A DNA stretch of 64,000 bases from Formosa sp. Hel1_31_208 (lineage in GTDB: Bacteria; Bacteroidota; Bacteroidia; Flavobacteriales; Flavobacteriaceae): the NCBI RefSeq assembly GCF_900104785.1, contig NZ_LT629733.1, positions 2,707,001 to 2,771,000 of the forward strand, in the 5' to 3' direction. Of this stretch, positions 53,878-62,047 are shown piece after piece. The position numbers were made by a program, and so were the translations under genes. Positions within the stretch are counted from its first letter, which is position 1. Each line of letters begins with the position of its first letter. The notes under the pieces are model-generated. The model made no database searches and was not told the origin of the DNA. It saw only the letters and a program-made list of their open reading frames with translations.

Positions 53878-54423
53878 TTATTGTCCAATTACAACTTTAG
53901 GAAATCGAATCACCTTATCGCCTAATTTATAGCCCTTTTCAATCACATCAATAATCTTACCCTTCATATCATCACTTGGTGCTGGTATTTGTGTAATAGC
54001 TTCGTGATCATCTGGATTAAAAATATCTCCTTGAGAGACTTCAATTTTTTTCAACCCTTTTTGCTCCAAGGTATTAATCAGTTTTTGATAGATTAATAAG
54101 ACGCCTTTACGCAATTCTTCAGCCTCTTTATCCTCTTCAATATGTGCAAGCGCACGCTCAAAATCATCGAGAACTGGTAGCATGGCTACCATCACCTCTT
54201 CATTTGCAGTTTTAAAAAGATCAATACGTTCTTTTGTAGTTCTCTTTTTATAGTTTTCAAATTCTGCAAATAAACGCATGAACTTGTCTTTCTCTTTCTT
54301 TAATTCCTCTTGTAGCTGCTCTTCAACCGTTAATGTTTCGGTGTGATTAGCTTCAGCTGTATCGATAGTTTCCTCTTGTTGTTGAGGCTCTTCTATGGTT
54401 TGTCCTTTATCTTTCTTGCTCAT
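53878..54423 (-). CDS. grpE: Nucleotide exchange factor GrpE
   Basis: A 181-residue GrpE that exchanges ADP on DnaK. A long N-terminal coiled coil (about 30-95, with KDKFMRLFAEFENYKKRTTKER) is preceded by a polar Gln/Glu-rich stretch. The C-terminal beta domain has IFNPDDHEAITQIP near residue 137 and VIEKGYKLGDKVIRFPKVVIGQ at the end, the family signature. It is first in the grpE-dnaJ operon with a recognisable Bacteroidota promoter upstream. Confidence 0.95.
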   Translation of the reverse strand: MSKKDKGQTIEEPQQQEETIDTAEANHTETLTVEEQLQEELKKEKDKFMRLFAEFENYKKRTTKERIDLFKTANEEVMVAMLPVLDDFERALAHIEEDKEAEELRKGVLLIYQKLINTLEQKGLKKIEVSQGDIFNPDDHEAITQIPAPSDDMKGKIIDVIEKGYKLGDKVIRFPKVVIGQ

Positions 54424-54462
54424 GTTTCAGGATTGTTAAATAAATCTTCGATTTAAAGATGG

Positions 54463-54495
54463 CAAAAGTACTGCCATTATTATAAAAATGTCAAA
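54463..54495 (-). promoter_or_regulatory. Bacteroidota-type promoter for grpE-dnaJ
   Basis: On the minus strand TTTG (54495-54492), 21 bases, TACTTTTG (54470-54463) followed by C. The predicted leader is about 30-35 bases. No CIRCE-type inverted repeat is seen. Confidence 0.6.
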
Positions 54496-54582
54496 ATGTC
54501 ATCAATTTATTTTTGTTGAGATTAAAAGATCTTAAAGCAATATGTATTTTTACAAATTCAAACACTAAAACGCATACATACT

Positions 54583-55257
54583 ATGAAAACAAAATTTTTA
54601 AAGCTTTCTTTATTATTAACGATTATACTGACCTTCTCAAACTGTAAGGACAAGGCAGATGCAGCAACCATTTCTGAAGCTGAAGAAGCAGCCAAAAGCG
54701 AAAACACTTCTGAAAAATATACTGTTAATGTGGTGGAATCCTCTATTCATTGGAAAGGATTTAAACCTACAGGTACACATATGGGAACTATTAAGCTACA
54801 AAATGGCTTTATGAATGCCATTGATGGCACATTAGAAAGTGGTTCTTTCGAAATAGATATGACATCTATTAATGTTACCGATTTAGAATCAGGTGACGGC
54901 AAAGAAAGTTTAGAAGCGCATTTAATGGGCACTGTTGAAGGTAAAGAAGGTGATTTTTTTAATGTCAATGAATTTCCTACAGCTGCTTTTGAAATTACTG
55001 GAATAACACCTATGGATAATGGTATTACTAAACTTTCTGGAAACTTAACAATAAAAGGAAAAAAGCAAAATATCTCTTTTCCTGTAAATATATATCCTGA
55101 AGGTGACAGTATGATTATAAAAAGCGAGCCGTTTTTGATTGATAGAACACTTTGGGGAATTAATTACGGTTCTAAATCAATCTTTGATAATCTTGGAGAT
55201 AAATTTATCAATGATGATATGGAATTACAAATTGTAGTCATTGCTAAAAAAGCATAA
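54583..55257 (+). CDS. YceI family lipoprotein
   Basis: A 224-residue lipoprotein with lipobox ending in Cys-21 (LTFSNC) and the YceI lipocalin-like domain from about residue 47. SSIHWKGFKPTGTHMGTIKLQNG is the first strand pair, then GSFEIDMTSINVTDLE, FPTAAFEITGI and a late INYGSKSIFDNLGDKFI. YceI proteins bind isoprenoid-like or other amphiphilic molecules in the periplasm. Anchoring by lipid is usual in Flavobacteriaceae. Single gene, closed by a terminator shared with the fasciclin gene. Confidence 0.92.
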   Translation: MKTKFLKLSLLLTIILTFSNCKDKADAATISEAEEAAKSENTSEKYTVNVVESSIHWKGFKPTGTHMGTIKLQNGFMNAIDGTLESGSFEIDMTSINVTDLESGDGKESLEAHLMGTVEGKEGDFFNVNEFPTAAFEITGITPMDNGITKLSGNLTIKGKKQNISFPVNIYPEGDSMIIKSEPFLIDRTLWGINYGSKSIFDNLGDKFINDDMELQIVVIAKKA

Positions 55258-55285
55258 GACCCTACTACGATTTTTATTTAACACA

Positions 55286-55320
55286 AAAAGCATTCACGAT
55301 TGTGAATGCTTTTCTCTTTT
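55286..55320. terminator. Bidirectional terminator between yceI-like and fasciclin genes
   Basis: AAAAGCATTCAC pairs with GTGAATGCTTTT across a 4-base loop, with T-run on both strands, between two convergent genes. Confidence 0.88.
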
Positions 55321-55340
55321 TCATAGCAGTTATTCCCTAA

Positions 55341-55853
55341 TTATTTAGGCATTACTACTGTGTTAATTACATGGATTACACCATTACTTCCCATTACATC
55401 CGTTGCAGTAATCTCACTGTAATTTCCGTTTTGGTCTTTCAACCATATTTTTCCATCTTTTTGCATTACAGTTAATGTTTGTCCGTTAAGTGCTTTTAAC
55501 TCCACTGTGCCATTACCCTTCTTTAAAGCAGCTACAACATCTGATGCAACAAGTTTTCCTGATACCACATGATATGTTAAGATATTAGCTAATGCTTTTT
55601 TATTTTCTGGCTTTAATAATGACCCTAAAGTATTGGAGTCGATTTTGCCAAACGCTGCATTTGTAGGTGCAAACACTGTAAAAGGACCATCACCTTGTAG
55701 AGCTGTTACTAAATCAGCAGCTTTTAAAGCTGTTACCAACGTTGAGAAATTTTCATTTCCAACTGCTGCGTCTACAATAGTTCCTTGTGCTTTTGCATTT
55801 TGACTAAATGTTAATGCCGCGAATGTCGTTAAAATCAATACTAACTTTTTCAT
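55341..55853 (-). CDS. Secreted fasciclin (FAS1) domain protein
   Basis: A 170-residue exported protein. It has a signal peptide (1-22, ending AKAQ), then one FAS1 domain with TIVDAAVGNENFSTLVTALKAADL, the DGPFTVFAPTNAAF block near residue 60, ILTYHVVSGKLVA near 95 and a final NGVIHVINTVVMPK. Such proteins mediate adhesion or ligand binding in the periplasm or on the surface. It is divergent from an ECF sigma/RskA-like anti-sigma pair, as the mycobacterial MPT70/MPT83 fasciclin proteins are linked to SigK-RskA. The ATG at 55853 is chosen because it opens the signal peptide. Confidence 0.9.
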   Translation of the reverse strand: MKKLVLILTTFAALTFSQNAKAQGTIVDAAVGNENFSTLVTALKAADLVTALQGDGPFTVFAPTNAAFGKIDSNTLGSLLKPENKKALANILTYHVVSGKLVASDVVAALKKGNGTVELKALNGQTLTVMQKDGKIWLKDQNGNYSEITATDVMGSNGVIHVINTVVMPK

Positions 55854-55883
55854 AATTTTTGTGTTATTGGTTAAACTATTTGG

Positions 55884-55908
55884 AGTACTTGTTTTGTTTT
55901 GAAGTACT
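55884..55908. promoter_or_regulatory. Paired AGTACT elements between the fasciclin and sigma genes
   Basis: AGTACTT (55884-55890) and AAGTACT (55902-55908) form an inverted repeat with an 11-base spacer, 31 bases upstream of the fasciclin ATG. AGTACT is itself a palindrome, so the pair can also be read as direct repeats 18 or 19 bases apart. A candidate operator or sigma-factor site. Confidence 0.4.
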
Positions 55909-55980
55909 TTCATTTATATTTACACAGCAATGCAATCTGTGGATGAGCTACGGATTTATTTTGTGAAATCTTTAACATTA

Positions 55981-56538
55981 ATGAGTGACGACAAAACCCT
56001 TATTTTAAAACTCCAAAACAGAGACGAAACTGCTTTTTCACTGGTTTACGACAAGTATTCTGCTGCACTTTATGGTGTCATTATTAGACTTTGTAAAGAT
56101 GAGCACGACGCAAAGAATTTACTTCAGGACACCTTTATGACTATTTGGGATAAAGCGGATGGCTACGACTTTGATAAAGGTCGTTTTTATACTTGGGCAC
56201 ATCGCATTGCTAGAAACAAAACGTTAAATTTTTTGAGAAAATCTGATAAACTCATCCAAGTTGAAGATTTAAGTGTATATAAAAATAGAACCGAAGAAGT
56301 AACTGATAAACTAGATGACCTAAAACTGAAAGGCACGATTAAGCGCTTAGATGCTCATCACCAAAGAGCTATTGAACTTGTTTATTTTAATGGGCTGACC
56401 CATCGAGAAGCACATGAAGAAATGAATGTTCCTTTAGGAACTTTTAAATCTTACATAAAACAAGCTTTAAAACAATTGCAACAATCGTACATAAAGATTA
56501 CAGTATTTATTACAATCTTAATTGAAGTAATGAGATGA
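55981..56538 (+). CDS. ECF-type RNA polymerase sigma factor (SigK-like context)
   Basis: A 185-residue ECF sigma factor. Region 2 spans about residues 20-88 (DKYSAALYGVIIRLCKDEHDAKNLLQDTFMTIWDKADGYDF, then FYTWAHRIARNKTLNFLRK). Region 4 spans about 118-170 (HHQRAIELVYFNGLTHREAHEEMNVPLGTFKSYIKQALKQL). The second ATG (55981) is favoured over one 17 codons upstream because conserved sequence starts there. It overlaps the anti-sigma gene (ATGA). It is expected to be held by the anti-sigma factor at the membrane and to act on the fasciclin promoter and others. Confidence 0.9.
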   Translation: MSDDKTLILKLQNRDETAFSLVYDKYSAALYGVIIRLCKDEHDAKNLLQDTFMTIWDKADGYDFDKGRFYTWAHRIARNKTLNFLRKSDKLIQVEDLSVYKNRTEEVTDKLDDLKLKGTIKRLDAHHQRAIELVYFNGLTHREAHEEMNVPLGTFKSYIKQALKQLQQSYIKITVFITILIEVMR

Positions 56539-57314
56539 TGATGGATAAGACTTACATATTAGATAATGGTATATTAGAACTATACGTGTTAAGCGAACTT
56601 AGTCAAAGCGAGCAACAACAAGTGCAGCGTGTCATACAACAACATCCTGAATTAAAAACAATAGTAGAGACCATTGAATATAGTTTTGAATCTTTAGCCT
56701 TTGAAAACGCTATTGATCCTCCTACTTCGGTCAAAACAAACCTACTGAGAGACATTTCAACTTCACCTACAAAAATTATTGCTATAAGTCCACAAAAATC
56801 ATTGCGTTCATATCTTGCAATTGCAGCGAGTATTGCTGCGTTTTTGTTTGTTGGTACTATTTATATGTACACCCAACTAAATACCACAAAAAATCAGTTA
56901 AAAATTGTGGAACAAGAGAATACCAAACTCAATAATAACATTAACAATCTGAATACGTCTTTGGAAGAAACGAGCACCTGGTATGTCATGATAAATAATC
57001 CAGATGTTGAAAAATATATTCTTACTGGGAACTCCCAAATGCCAGAGGCTAAGGTCATAAGTTATGTGAACAATACTGATAAAACCGTTGTGATAAACAC
57101 GGCATATTTACCAGAACTCGATAAAGATCATGATTACCAAATGTGGGCAGATGTAGAAGGGGAAATGATCAACATGGGTGTAATACATAAAAATAAAGAC
57201 ATGCTCGCAATGACTTATATTGACCATGCTGAGTCACTAAATATCACTATAGAACCTGCAGGCGGTAACGATCATCCAACAGTATCTCAGTTGATTACTA
57301 ATATCTATTTATAA
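56535..57314 (+). CDS. RskA-like membrane anti-sigma factor
   Basis: A 259-residue single-pass membrane protein. The cytoplasmic N-terminus (about 1-95, LDNGILELYVLSELSQSEQQQV...) resembles the RskA/ChrR-type anti-sigma head. A transmembrane helix is at about 96-116 (YLAIAASIAAFLFVGTIYMY). A coiled coil follows (about 120-150), then a C-terminal RskA-type domain with TWYVMINNPD, AYLPELDKDHDYQMWADVEGEMINMGV and ITIEPAGGNDHPT. This late block is typical of anti-sigma-K factors. Three ATGs in a row precede DKTYIL; the first overlaps the sigma stop codon. It probably sequesters the preceding sigma factor. Confidence 0.88.
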   Translation: MMMDKTYILDNGILELYVLSELSQSEQQQVQRVIQQHPELKTIVETIEYSFESLAFENAIDPPTSVKTNLLRDISTSPTKIIAISPQKSLRSYLAIAASIAAFLFVGTIYMYTQLNTTKNQLKIVEQENTKLNNNINNLNTSLEETSTWYVMINNPDVEKYILTGNSQMPEAKVISYVNNTDKTVVINTAYLPELDKDHDYQMWADVEGEMINMGVIHKNKDMLAMTYIDHAESLNITIEPAGGNDHPTVSQLITNIYL

Positions 57315-57515
57315 TAAGATAACCATTTATTTCACGGAAATTTTAAATAGCTTACATCATTCCGACCAAAGAAAAACTTAAAGACTACTATCGGGATTTT
57401 GAAACGAATCAGCTCTTTAGTATGACCCTGATGTTTTTTTAATAACACGCGAGACACATCTAAAATTTATCGACAAGAATTGAATTTACTTTAAAACATT
57501 TAGGAACACTAATAA
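57315..57515. other. Gene-free stretch after the anti-sigma gene
   Basis: I see no open frame or RNA gene in these 200 bases. There are isolated T-runs (GATGTTTTTTT near 57430) without a clear stem. The bidirectional terminator begins at 57516. Confidence 0.4.
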
Positions 57516-57553
57516 ATAAAAAAAGCGCATGTGTAAAACAAGCGCTTTTTTCT
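57516..57553. terminator. Bidirectional terminator between the anti-sigma and tonB genes
   Basis: AAAAAAGCGC (57519-57528) pairs with GCGCTTTTTT (57542-57551); a short inner TGT/ACA stem extends it. It serves the convergent sigma operon and tonB. Confidence 0.8.
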
Positions 57554-57641
57554 AAATATGAATTTATATCATTGGAAGTTAAAAATTCCTTAATTAATTC
57601 ACTATCCACAGATCTGATATCTGCCCTTCGTTTTAGATTAA

Positions 57642-58367
57642 TTAGTTACGTAGCACGAAACTAATTGGGATACTGTATGGCATTTTTACTGCTCTTCCAC
57701 GTTGTTTACCAGGTACCATTTTAGGCAATAACCCGATAATACGTTCTGCTTCTTTTTCTAATATTTTATCCGGACCTCTAGATCTAATTCCAGATACGTG
57801 TCCTGTTTGATCGATAGCGAACAATACATACACCTTACCTTGCATCCCTAATTCTAAAGCTGTTTCGGGATACTTAAAATTCTTTTTAACGTGCTGTTGG
57901 ATAGAACGCTCAAAACAAGCTATTTTTTCTTCTTTTGTGCCAGACTCACATCCAGGAAATACAGGAACATGTTCTATAACTGAAAACGGTACAGAAATTT
58001 CTTCTTCTACCTCTTCTACATCGACATCATCCACACTAACAATAGTTTCAATTGCGTCAGACTGACTTACTTCACTACTTTCGATAATAGTTTCTTCAAT
58101 TTCTACCACATCTTCAACAATTTTTAAATCTTCCGATACAATAGCTGGAGGTGGTGGAGGTGGCGGTGGGACATCAATATTAATAATTGGAATATCTTCC
58201 TCTACAAGCTTATCCATTTGAACAATATCTCTTACGTAACTATCATCTGCGTAAAATTTATGCTCAAACATGAGATAAGTTGTTAATAACATCAAATTTA
58301 AGCCGATTGCGAAATAGAGACTACTATTTCGTCCGACATCTACTTTTGGGTTCTTTTTAACTTCCAT
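57642..58367 (-). CDS. Energy transducer TonB
   Basis: A 241-residue TonB-family protein. The single N-terminal helix (about 16-35, SLYFAIGLNLMLLTTYLMF) anchors it in the inner membrane. A proline run (DVPPPPPPPPA, near residue 65) and an acidic Val/Glu-rich linker cross the periplasm. The C-terminal TonB domain (about 140-241) has KVYVLFAIDQTGHVSGI and MPYSIPISFVLRN. It carries proton-motive energy from ExbBD to outer-membrane receptors. The TonB-dependent receptor gene is 89 bases upstream on the same strand, a likely partner, though a terminator separates them. Confidence 0.92.
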   Translation of the reverse strand: MEVKKNPKVDVGRNSSLYFAIGLNLMLLTTYLMFEHKFYADDSYVRDIVQMDKLVEEDIPIINIDVPPPPPPPPAIVSEDLKIVEDVVEIEETIIESSEVSQSDAIETIVSVDDVDVEEVEEEISVPFSVIEHVPVFPGCESGTKEEKIACFERSIQQHVKKNFKYPETALELGMQGKVYVLFAIDQTGHVSGIRSRGPDKILEKEAERIIGLLPKMVPGKQRGRAVKMPYSIPISFVLRN

Positions 58368-58410
58368 GATTACAATGATTTATACCTTAAAGTTAAATTA
58401 ATATGCTCTG

Positions 58411-58434
58411 GAAAAATATGACTTATGTCATATT
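58411..58434 (-). terminator. Terminator between the TonB-dependent receptor and tonB
   Basis: AATATGAC and GTCATATT form an 8-bp stem with a 4-base loop; TTTTT follows on the minus strand. Transcripts reaching tonB would need to read through or start anew. Confidence 0.65.
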
Positions 58435-58456
58435 CTATTTTTTATCACCAATTTTT

Positions 58457-60607
58457 TTACAAATTATCCAATTGATTATCTGTTCCATCTTCACTGATAG
58501 TCCAAAAGAATCCCACAAAGAAAAACTGATCTGCCGCAGGTTTCAATGCTCTTCGTGCAAAATTCCCATTCATATCCGGGGTATTAGCATACTGGTAGCC
58601 ATTAATGTTTTTAAAAGCTAAAACATTGTTCACTGATAGATATAATATTTTCTGCGGACTTAATAAATAAGCCCAATTCAAACTCAAACTATTAAAACTC
58701 TTGGTCTTCTCGCCTAAAAACTGAGTGGTATTTGGGTTGGTATATGGTCTTCCGGAAGCAAAGGTATATGCAAATCCTACCTGACTTTTCCAGTCTTCAA
58801 TCCAATACTTTGCTACCGCAGAAAAATTATGTGTGTTAGCAAAACTTGGTTGCGACTGTGTTGGGAAATTGCGGTAATCACGTTCTGTATCTAAATAAGA
58901 ATAACTAAGCCAGTAATCTACATTTTTAATACTTTTATTATCTCTCCAAAACAGATCTATTCCTTGAGCAAAACCAGAACCTGAATTGTTAATATTAGAA
59001 TCAAAACTCGCGAATTCTGTATCAAACTTGATGAGTTTATTATAATCCTTACGATAGGTTTCAGCTCTAAAAATTTTGCCATCATTAACGTATTGATAGT
59101 TCATGATATAGTGTTTGGTATTTTGAGTTCCTACCTCAGGATTGAATTTTAAAGTAGCACTTGTGGCATTTTGATAAAAGTCTCCATAAGCTAAAGATAG
59201 TTGTCCGTTTTTTGAAGTCTTATACGCAATTGAAACTCTAGGGGCCACTTGAAACTCGTCAGAAAGCTCATAGTTATCAGCTCTTAGCCCTACTTTTAAA
59301 GCAAGGTTTTTATTAAAAATGATATCTGACTCTACAAAAGCTGCTGAATTATTATTGATATAACCATATGTGGCATTAACACCTTCCGAAGCATATGTTT
59401 CATCAAAATTGGTAGTAAAATGCTCAAGTCCAAAATTTAGTTTAAATCTACTACTAAACCTTTTCTTAATTTTAATTTTCGCGTGCAATGAGTTTTCATC
59501 GTCATTAATAGCGTCATTCACAATACCAATATCCGTTTTAGCAATGGTACAGCTCAAACCTGTATTAAGTGTCCATCCTTTGCCAAGGACACTCACATAT
59601 GAGGTATTTGTATAAAAGTTTCTGTTTTTTAATTTAAAACGTAAGCCTTCTGTGCTATTAATATCCTCTTGAGTCAATTCAAAATTAGTCGTATCAAAAG
59701 CCGCATAAATTTTAAGGAGTCCATATTCAAATTTTTGACGAAATACGGCTTCTCCCTGTGCACCTTCAAATGGCTTTTCCCAATCGTTACGATCTGAATA
59801 TATCGCTAAATATGGCGCCAAATTAATATAAGACGCGTTAACGCTTAAAGAAGAGTTCTCCCATTTTTCAGTGCGTCCCAAGCTACCTCCTACGGTCATG
59901 AGACCAATATCAGTTTTTTCCTGATCTGGTTCGTTGATGGTGTTTAATAATAATACGCTAGATAGAGCATTGCCATATTCTGCAGAATAACCACCAGTAG
60001 AAAATGTTATCCCATCAAATAAAAAAGGTGAATATCGACCTCGTGTTGGAATATTATTTGTAGAAGGCGTAAATGGTGTAAATACACGAATTCCATCAAT
60101 GAAAATTTGTGTCTCTTCAGCATCGCCGCCTCTCACGAATAATCGACCATCTTCAGATACGGTAGACGTTCCTGGCAGCGTCTGTAAGGCTCCAACAAAA
60201 TCTCCTAGGGCACTAGCCGTTGTTACTACATCTAAAGAATTTAACACCGATACTTTACTGTTATCATTAGCCTCAAAAGTTCCTGCAGTAATTACCACAC
60301 CATCTAACGCTTCGACATCCTCTCTTAATTTTATTTGTAAATTATGTAACGTAGATACCTCACCAACAATAGTTTTAGTTTCATAGGAAATAAAGGAAAT
60401 CTTAAGAATCTGAGCACCGGTTTCTTCTGTAGTAAAACTAAAATCCCCATGTTCATCTGTAGTATCGCCATCGTAAGTCCCGTCTAAATAGACATTGGCT
60501 CCCGGAATAGGTTCACCCTTAATATCTGTTACTTTTCCGTTGATTATTGTTTGCCCAAATGTCATGGTAGATATGAGAAGTATTAAAAATGTAGTTAGCG
60601 TTTTCAT
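58457..60607 (-). CDS. TonB-dependent outer membrane receptor with N-terminal regulatory-like domain
   Basis: A 716-residue outer-membrane receptor. It has a signal peptide (1-18, ending TFGQ), then a CarboxypepD_reg-like domain (about 20-105, INGKVTDIKGEPIPGANVYLDGTYDG and LKISFISYETK). The plug domain follows (about 115-230, with LPGTSTVSEDGRLFVRGG and SAEYGNALSSVLLL). The beta barrel runs to the end, with a typical aromatic-rich last strand (QFFFVGFFWTISED). It imports a ligand such as a siderophore, vitamin or oligosaccharide using TonB. There is no SusD partner, so a glycan-utilisation SusC role is unlikely. A pair of ATTCGG direct repeats lies about 80 bases upstream. Confidence 0.92.
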   Translation of the reverse strand: MKTLTTFLILLISTMTFGQTIINGKVTDIKGEPIPGANVYLDGTYDGDTTDEHGDFSFTTEETGAQILKISFISYETKTIVGEVSTLHNLQIKLREDVEALDGVVITAGTFEANDNSKVSVLNSLDVVTTASALGDFVGALQTLPGTSTVSEDGRLFVRGGDAEETQIFIDGIRVFTPFTPSTNNIPTRGRYSPFLFDGITFSTGGYSAEYGNALSSVLLLNTINEPDQEKTDIGLMTVGGSLGRTEKWENSSLSVNASYINLAPYLAIYSDRNDWEKPFEGAQGEAVFRQKFEYGLLKIYAAFDTTNFELTQEDINSTEGLRFKLKNRNFYTNTSYVSVLGKGWTLNTGLSCTIAKTDIGIVNDAINDDENSLHAKIKIKKRFSSRFKLNFGLEHFTTNFDETYASEGVNATYGYINNNSAAFVESDIIFNKNLALKVGLRADNYELSDEFQVAPRVSIAYKTSKNGQLSLAYGDFYQNATSATLKFNPEVGTQNTKHYIMNYQYVNDGKIFRAETYRKDYNKLIKFDTEFASFDSNINNSGSGFAQGIDLFWRDNKSIKNVDYWLSYSYLDTERDYRNFPTQSQPSFANTHNFSAVAKYWIEDWKSQVGFAYTFASGRPYTNPNTTQFLGEKTKSFNSLSLNWAYLLSPQKILYLSVNNVLAFKNINGYQYANTPDMNGNFARRALKPAADQFFFVGFFWTISEDGTDNQLDNL

Positions 60608-60686
60608 GATTGATGATTTTAACTGATTGTTATTGATTGATAGTTCAAAGGTGCAATAAGAGTAGTACCAATTAAATTCTATGATA

Positions 60687-60715
60687 CCGAATTGTTAAAA
60701 ATCACGACCGAATTG
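60687..60715. promoter_or_regulatory. CCGAATTG direct repeat, 21-base period, between receptor and yhhN genes
   Basis: CCGAATTG occurs at 60687-60694 and at 60708-60715 (on the minus strand CAATTCGG twice). The 21-base period is that of LytTR-type sites. It is 80 bases upstream of the TonB-dependent receptor and overlaps the promoter region of the divergent yhhN-like gene. Confidence 0.45.
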
Positions 60716-60717
60716 CA

Positions 60718-60725
60718 TATTTTTG
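60718..60725 (+). promoter_or_regulatory. -7 box of the yhhN-like gene
   Basis: TATTTTTG, 16 bases before the ATG, fits TAnnTTTG. The upstream TTG at 60692 is 22 bases away, within the first direct repeat, so a bound regulator could block or help this promoter. Confidence 0.5.
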
Positions 60726-60741
60726 AAAAAACGCACTATAA

Positions 60742-61410
60742 ATGCTCTCCGAAACCGAAAAAAAATTCAGCATTATCTTTAGCTTGATACTAATTTCCGA
60801 ATTAATAACCGGCAGTCATCCAGATTATGAAGTCCTGCATTATATCTGTAAACCAGCCATTGTAATATCCTTATTAGTATTTTTCTGGATTCACAGTAAG
60901 AGATTCAATGTAAAGCTGAGATATTTAACGGTTTTAGCGCTTCTGTTTTCATTGATGGGTGATATTTTACTCATGTTTGTTGACCGCTCTCCAAATTATT
61001 TTCTATTTGGCTTGGTTGCCTTTTTAGTCGCACATACCATGTATATATCAGTGTTTTTATTGCATCGCAACAAACAGATATATCCATTTAGGTTCTCTGC
61101 TATATTAATTGTTTACGGTTTGGGATTATACTCTTTTTTACAAGACGGATTGAATGATATGCTTTTTCCGGTACTCATCTACATGCTCGTAATTTTGATA
61201 ATGGTAAATACGGCCTTTTTAAGAATAAAACAAACATCCAGCTTAAGTTATAAATTGGTGTTTATTGGTGCTATTACATTCGCAATCTCTGACAGCATAT
61301 TAGCTTTAAACAAGTTCAACACACCCATAGCCTATTCCAATATAGGCATCATGTTCACTTATGGTCTTGCTCAATATTTAATAGTTTTAGGCATATTAAA
61401 ACATCGCTAA
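60742..61410 (+). CDS. YhhN family protein (lysoplasmalogenase-like)
   Basis: A 222-residue membrane protein with about eight hydrophobic helices, matching the YhhN/TMEM86 family. HYICKPAIVISLLVFFW near residue 34, ALLFSLMGDILLMF near 72 and VAHTMYISVFLLHR near 94, plus a FAISDSILALNKF segment near 180, carry the conserved Lys, Asp, His and Asp of the family. Animal TMEM86B hydrolyses lysoplasmalogen. The bacterial substrate is less certain. It is divergent from the TonB-dependent receptor gene. Confidence 0.88.
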   Translation: MLSETEKKFSIIFSLILISELITGSHPDYEVLHYICKPAIVISLLVFFWIHSKRFNVKLRYLTVLALLFSLMGDILLMFVDRSPNYFLFGLVAFLVAHTMYISVFLLHRNKQIYPFRFSAILIVYGLGLYSFLQDGLNDMLFPVLIYMLVILIMVNTAFLRIKQTSSLSYKLVFIGAITFAISDSILALNKFNTPIAYSNIGIMFTYGLAQYLIVLGILKHR

Positions 61411-61497
61411 AATTAAGCTAAAACTCTTAAAATAAGTTGATTACCAAAAAATAAACGAATAGAGAGAATGGCTCTATTAAAAAAAAAGAACATTGGC

Positions 61498-61522
61498 TGT
61501 AACATATCCTAATATTCGTCTA
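61498..61522 (+). promoter_or_regulatory. Possible ECF autoregulatory promoter before the second sigma gene
   Basis: TGTAAC (61498-61503), 13 bases, CGTCTA (61517-61522), 27 bases before the start codon. The elements look ECF-like but the spacing is shorter than the 16 seen at 20718 and in the 10-kb units. Confidence 0.3.
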
Positions 61523-61548
61523 CAAATAAGTAACTAACTAATAAAAAT

Positions 61549-62043
61549 TTGGATAAAAAACTCGAACATAGTTTTGTTGAATTACTTGAAAAGCATCAAA
61601 ATATTGTGCATAAAGTTTGTCGATTATACACTAATAATCAAGATGCACATAATGATTTGTTTCAAGAGATTACCATACAATTATGGAAAGCGTATCCAAA
61701 ATTTCGAGGGGATGCCAAGTTTAGTACCTGGATGTATCGCGTTGGTTTAAATACAGCCATAACACTGTACCGAAAGTCAAAACGCACCATTAAAACACAA
61801 GAGTTTGAATCGGTGTCTTTTAAAATTAAATCGGAAGATTATGATGATACTCAAGAACAGCAGCTCAAATTATTATACACAGCGGTTCATCAGTTAAATG
61901 ACATTGAAAAAGCACTAGTATTGTTGTATTTAGAAGATAAAAATTATAGCGAAATAAGTGAAACCCTGGGTATTTCAGAAGTTAACGCGCGCGTTAAAAT
62001 GAATAGGGTAAAGAAAAAATTAAAAACAGTTTTAAATCCGTAA
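61549..62043 (+). CDS. ECF-type RNA polymerase sigma factor, TTG start
   Basis: A 164-residue ECF sigma factor. Region 2 spans about residues 20-80 (HKVCRLYTNNQDAHNDLFQEITIQLWKAYPKFRG, FSTWMYRVGLNTA). Region 4 spans about 105-160 (EKALVLLYLEDKNYSEISETLGISEVNARVKMNRVKKKL). There is no ATG between the preceding in-frame stop (61531) and the conserved N-terminus, so TTG is the start. It is followed after 4 bases by a four-helix membrane protein that may be its anti-sigma factor. Its upstream region has ECF-like elements, hinting at autoregulation. Confidence 0.88.
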   Translation: MDKKLEHSFVELLEKHQNIVHKVCRLYTNNQDAHNDLFQEITIQLWKAYPKFRGDAKFSTWMYRVGLNTAITLYRKSKRTIKTQEFESVSFKIKSEDYDDTQEQQLKLLYTAVHQLNDIEKALVLLYLEDKNYSEISETLGISEVNARVKMNRVKKKLKTVLNP

Positions 62044-62047
62044 CACT

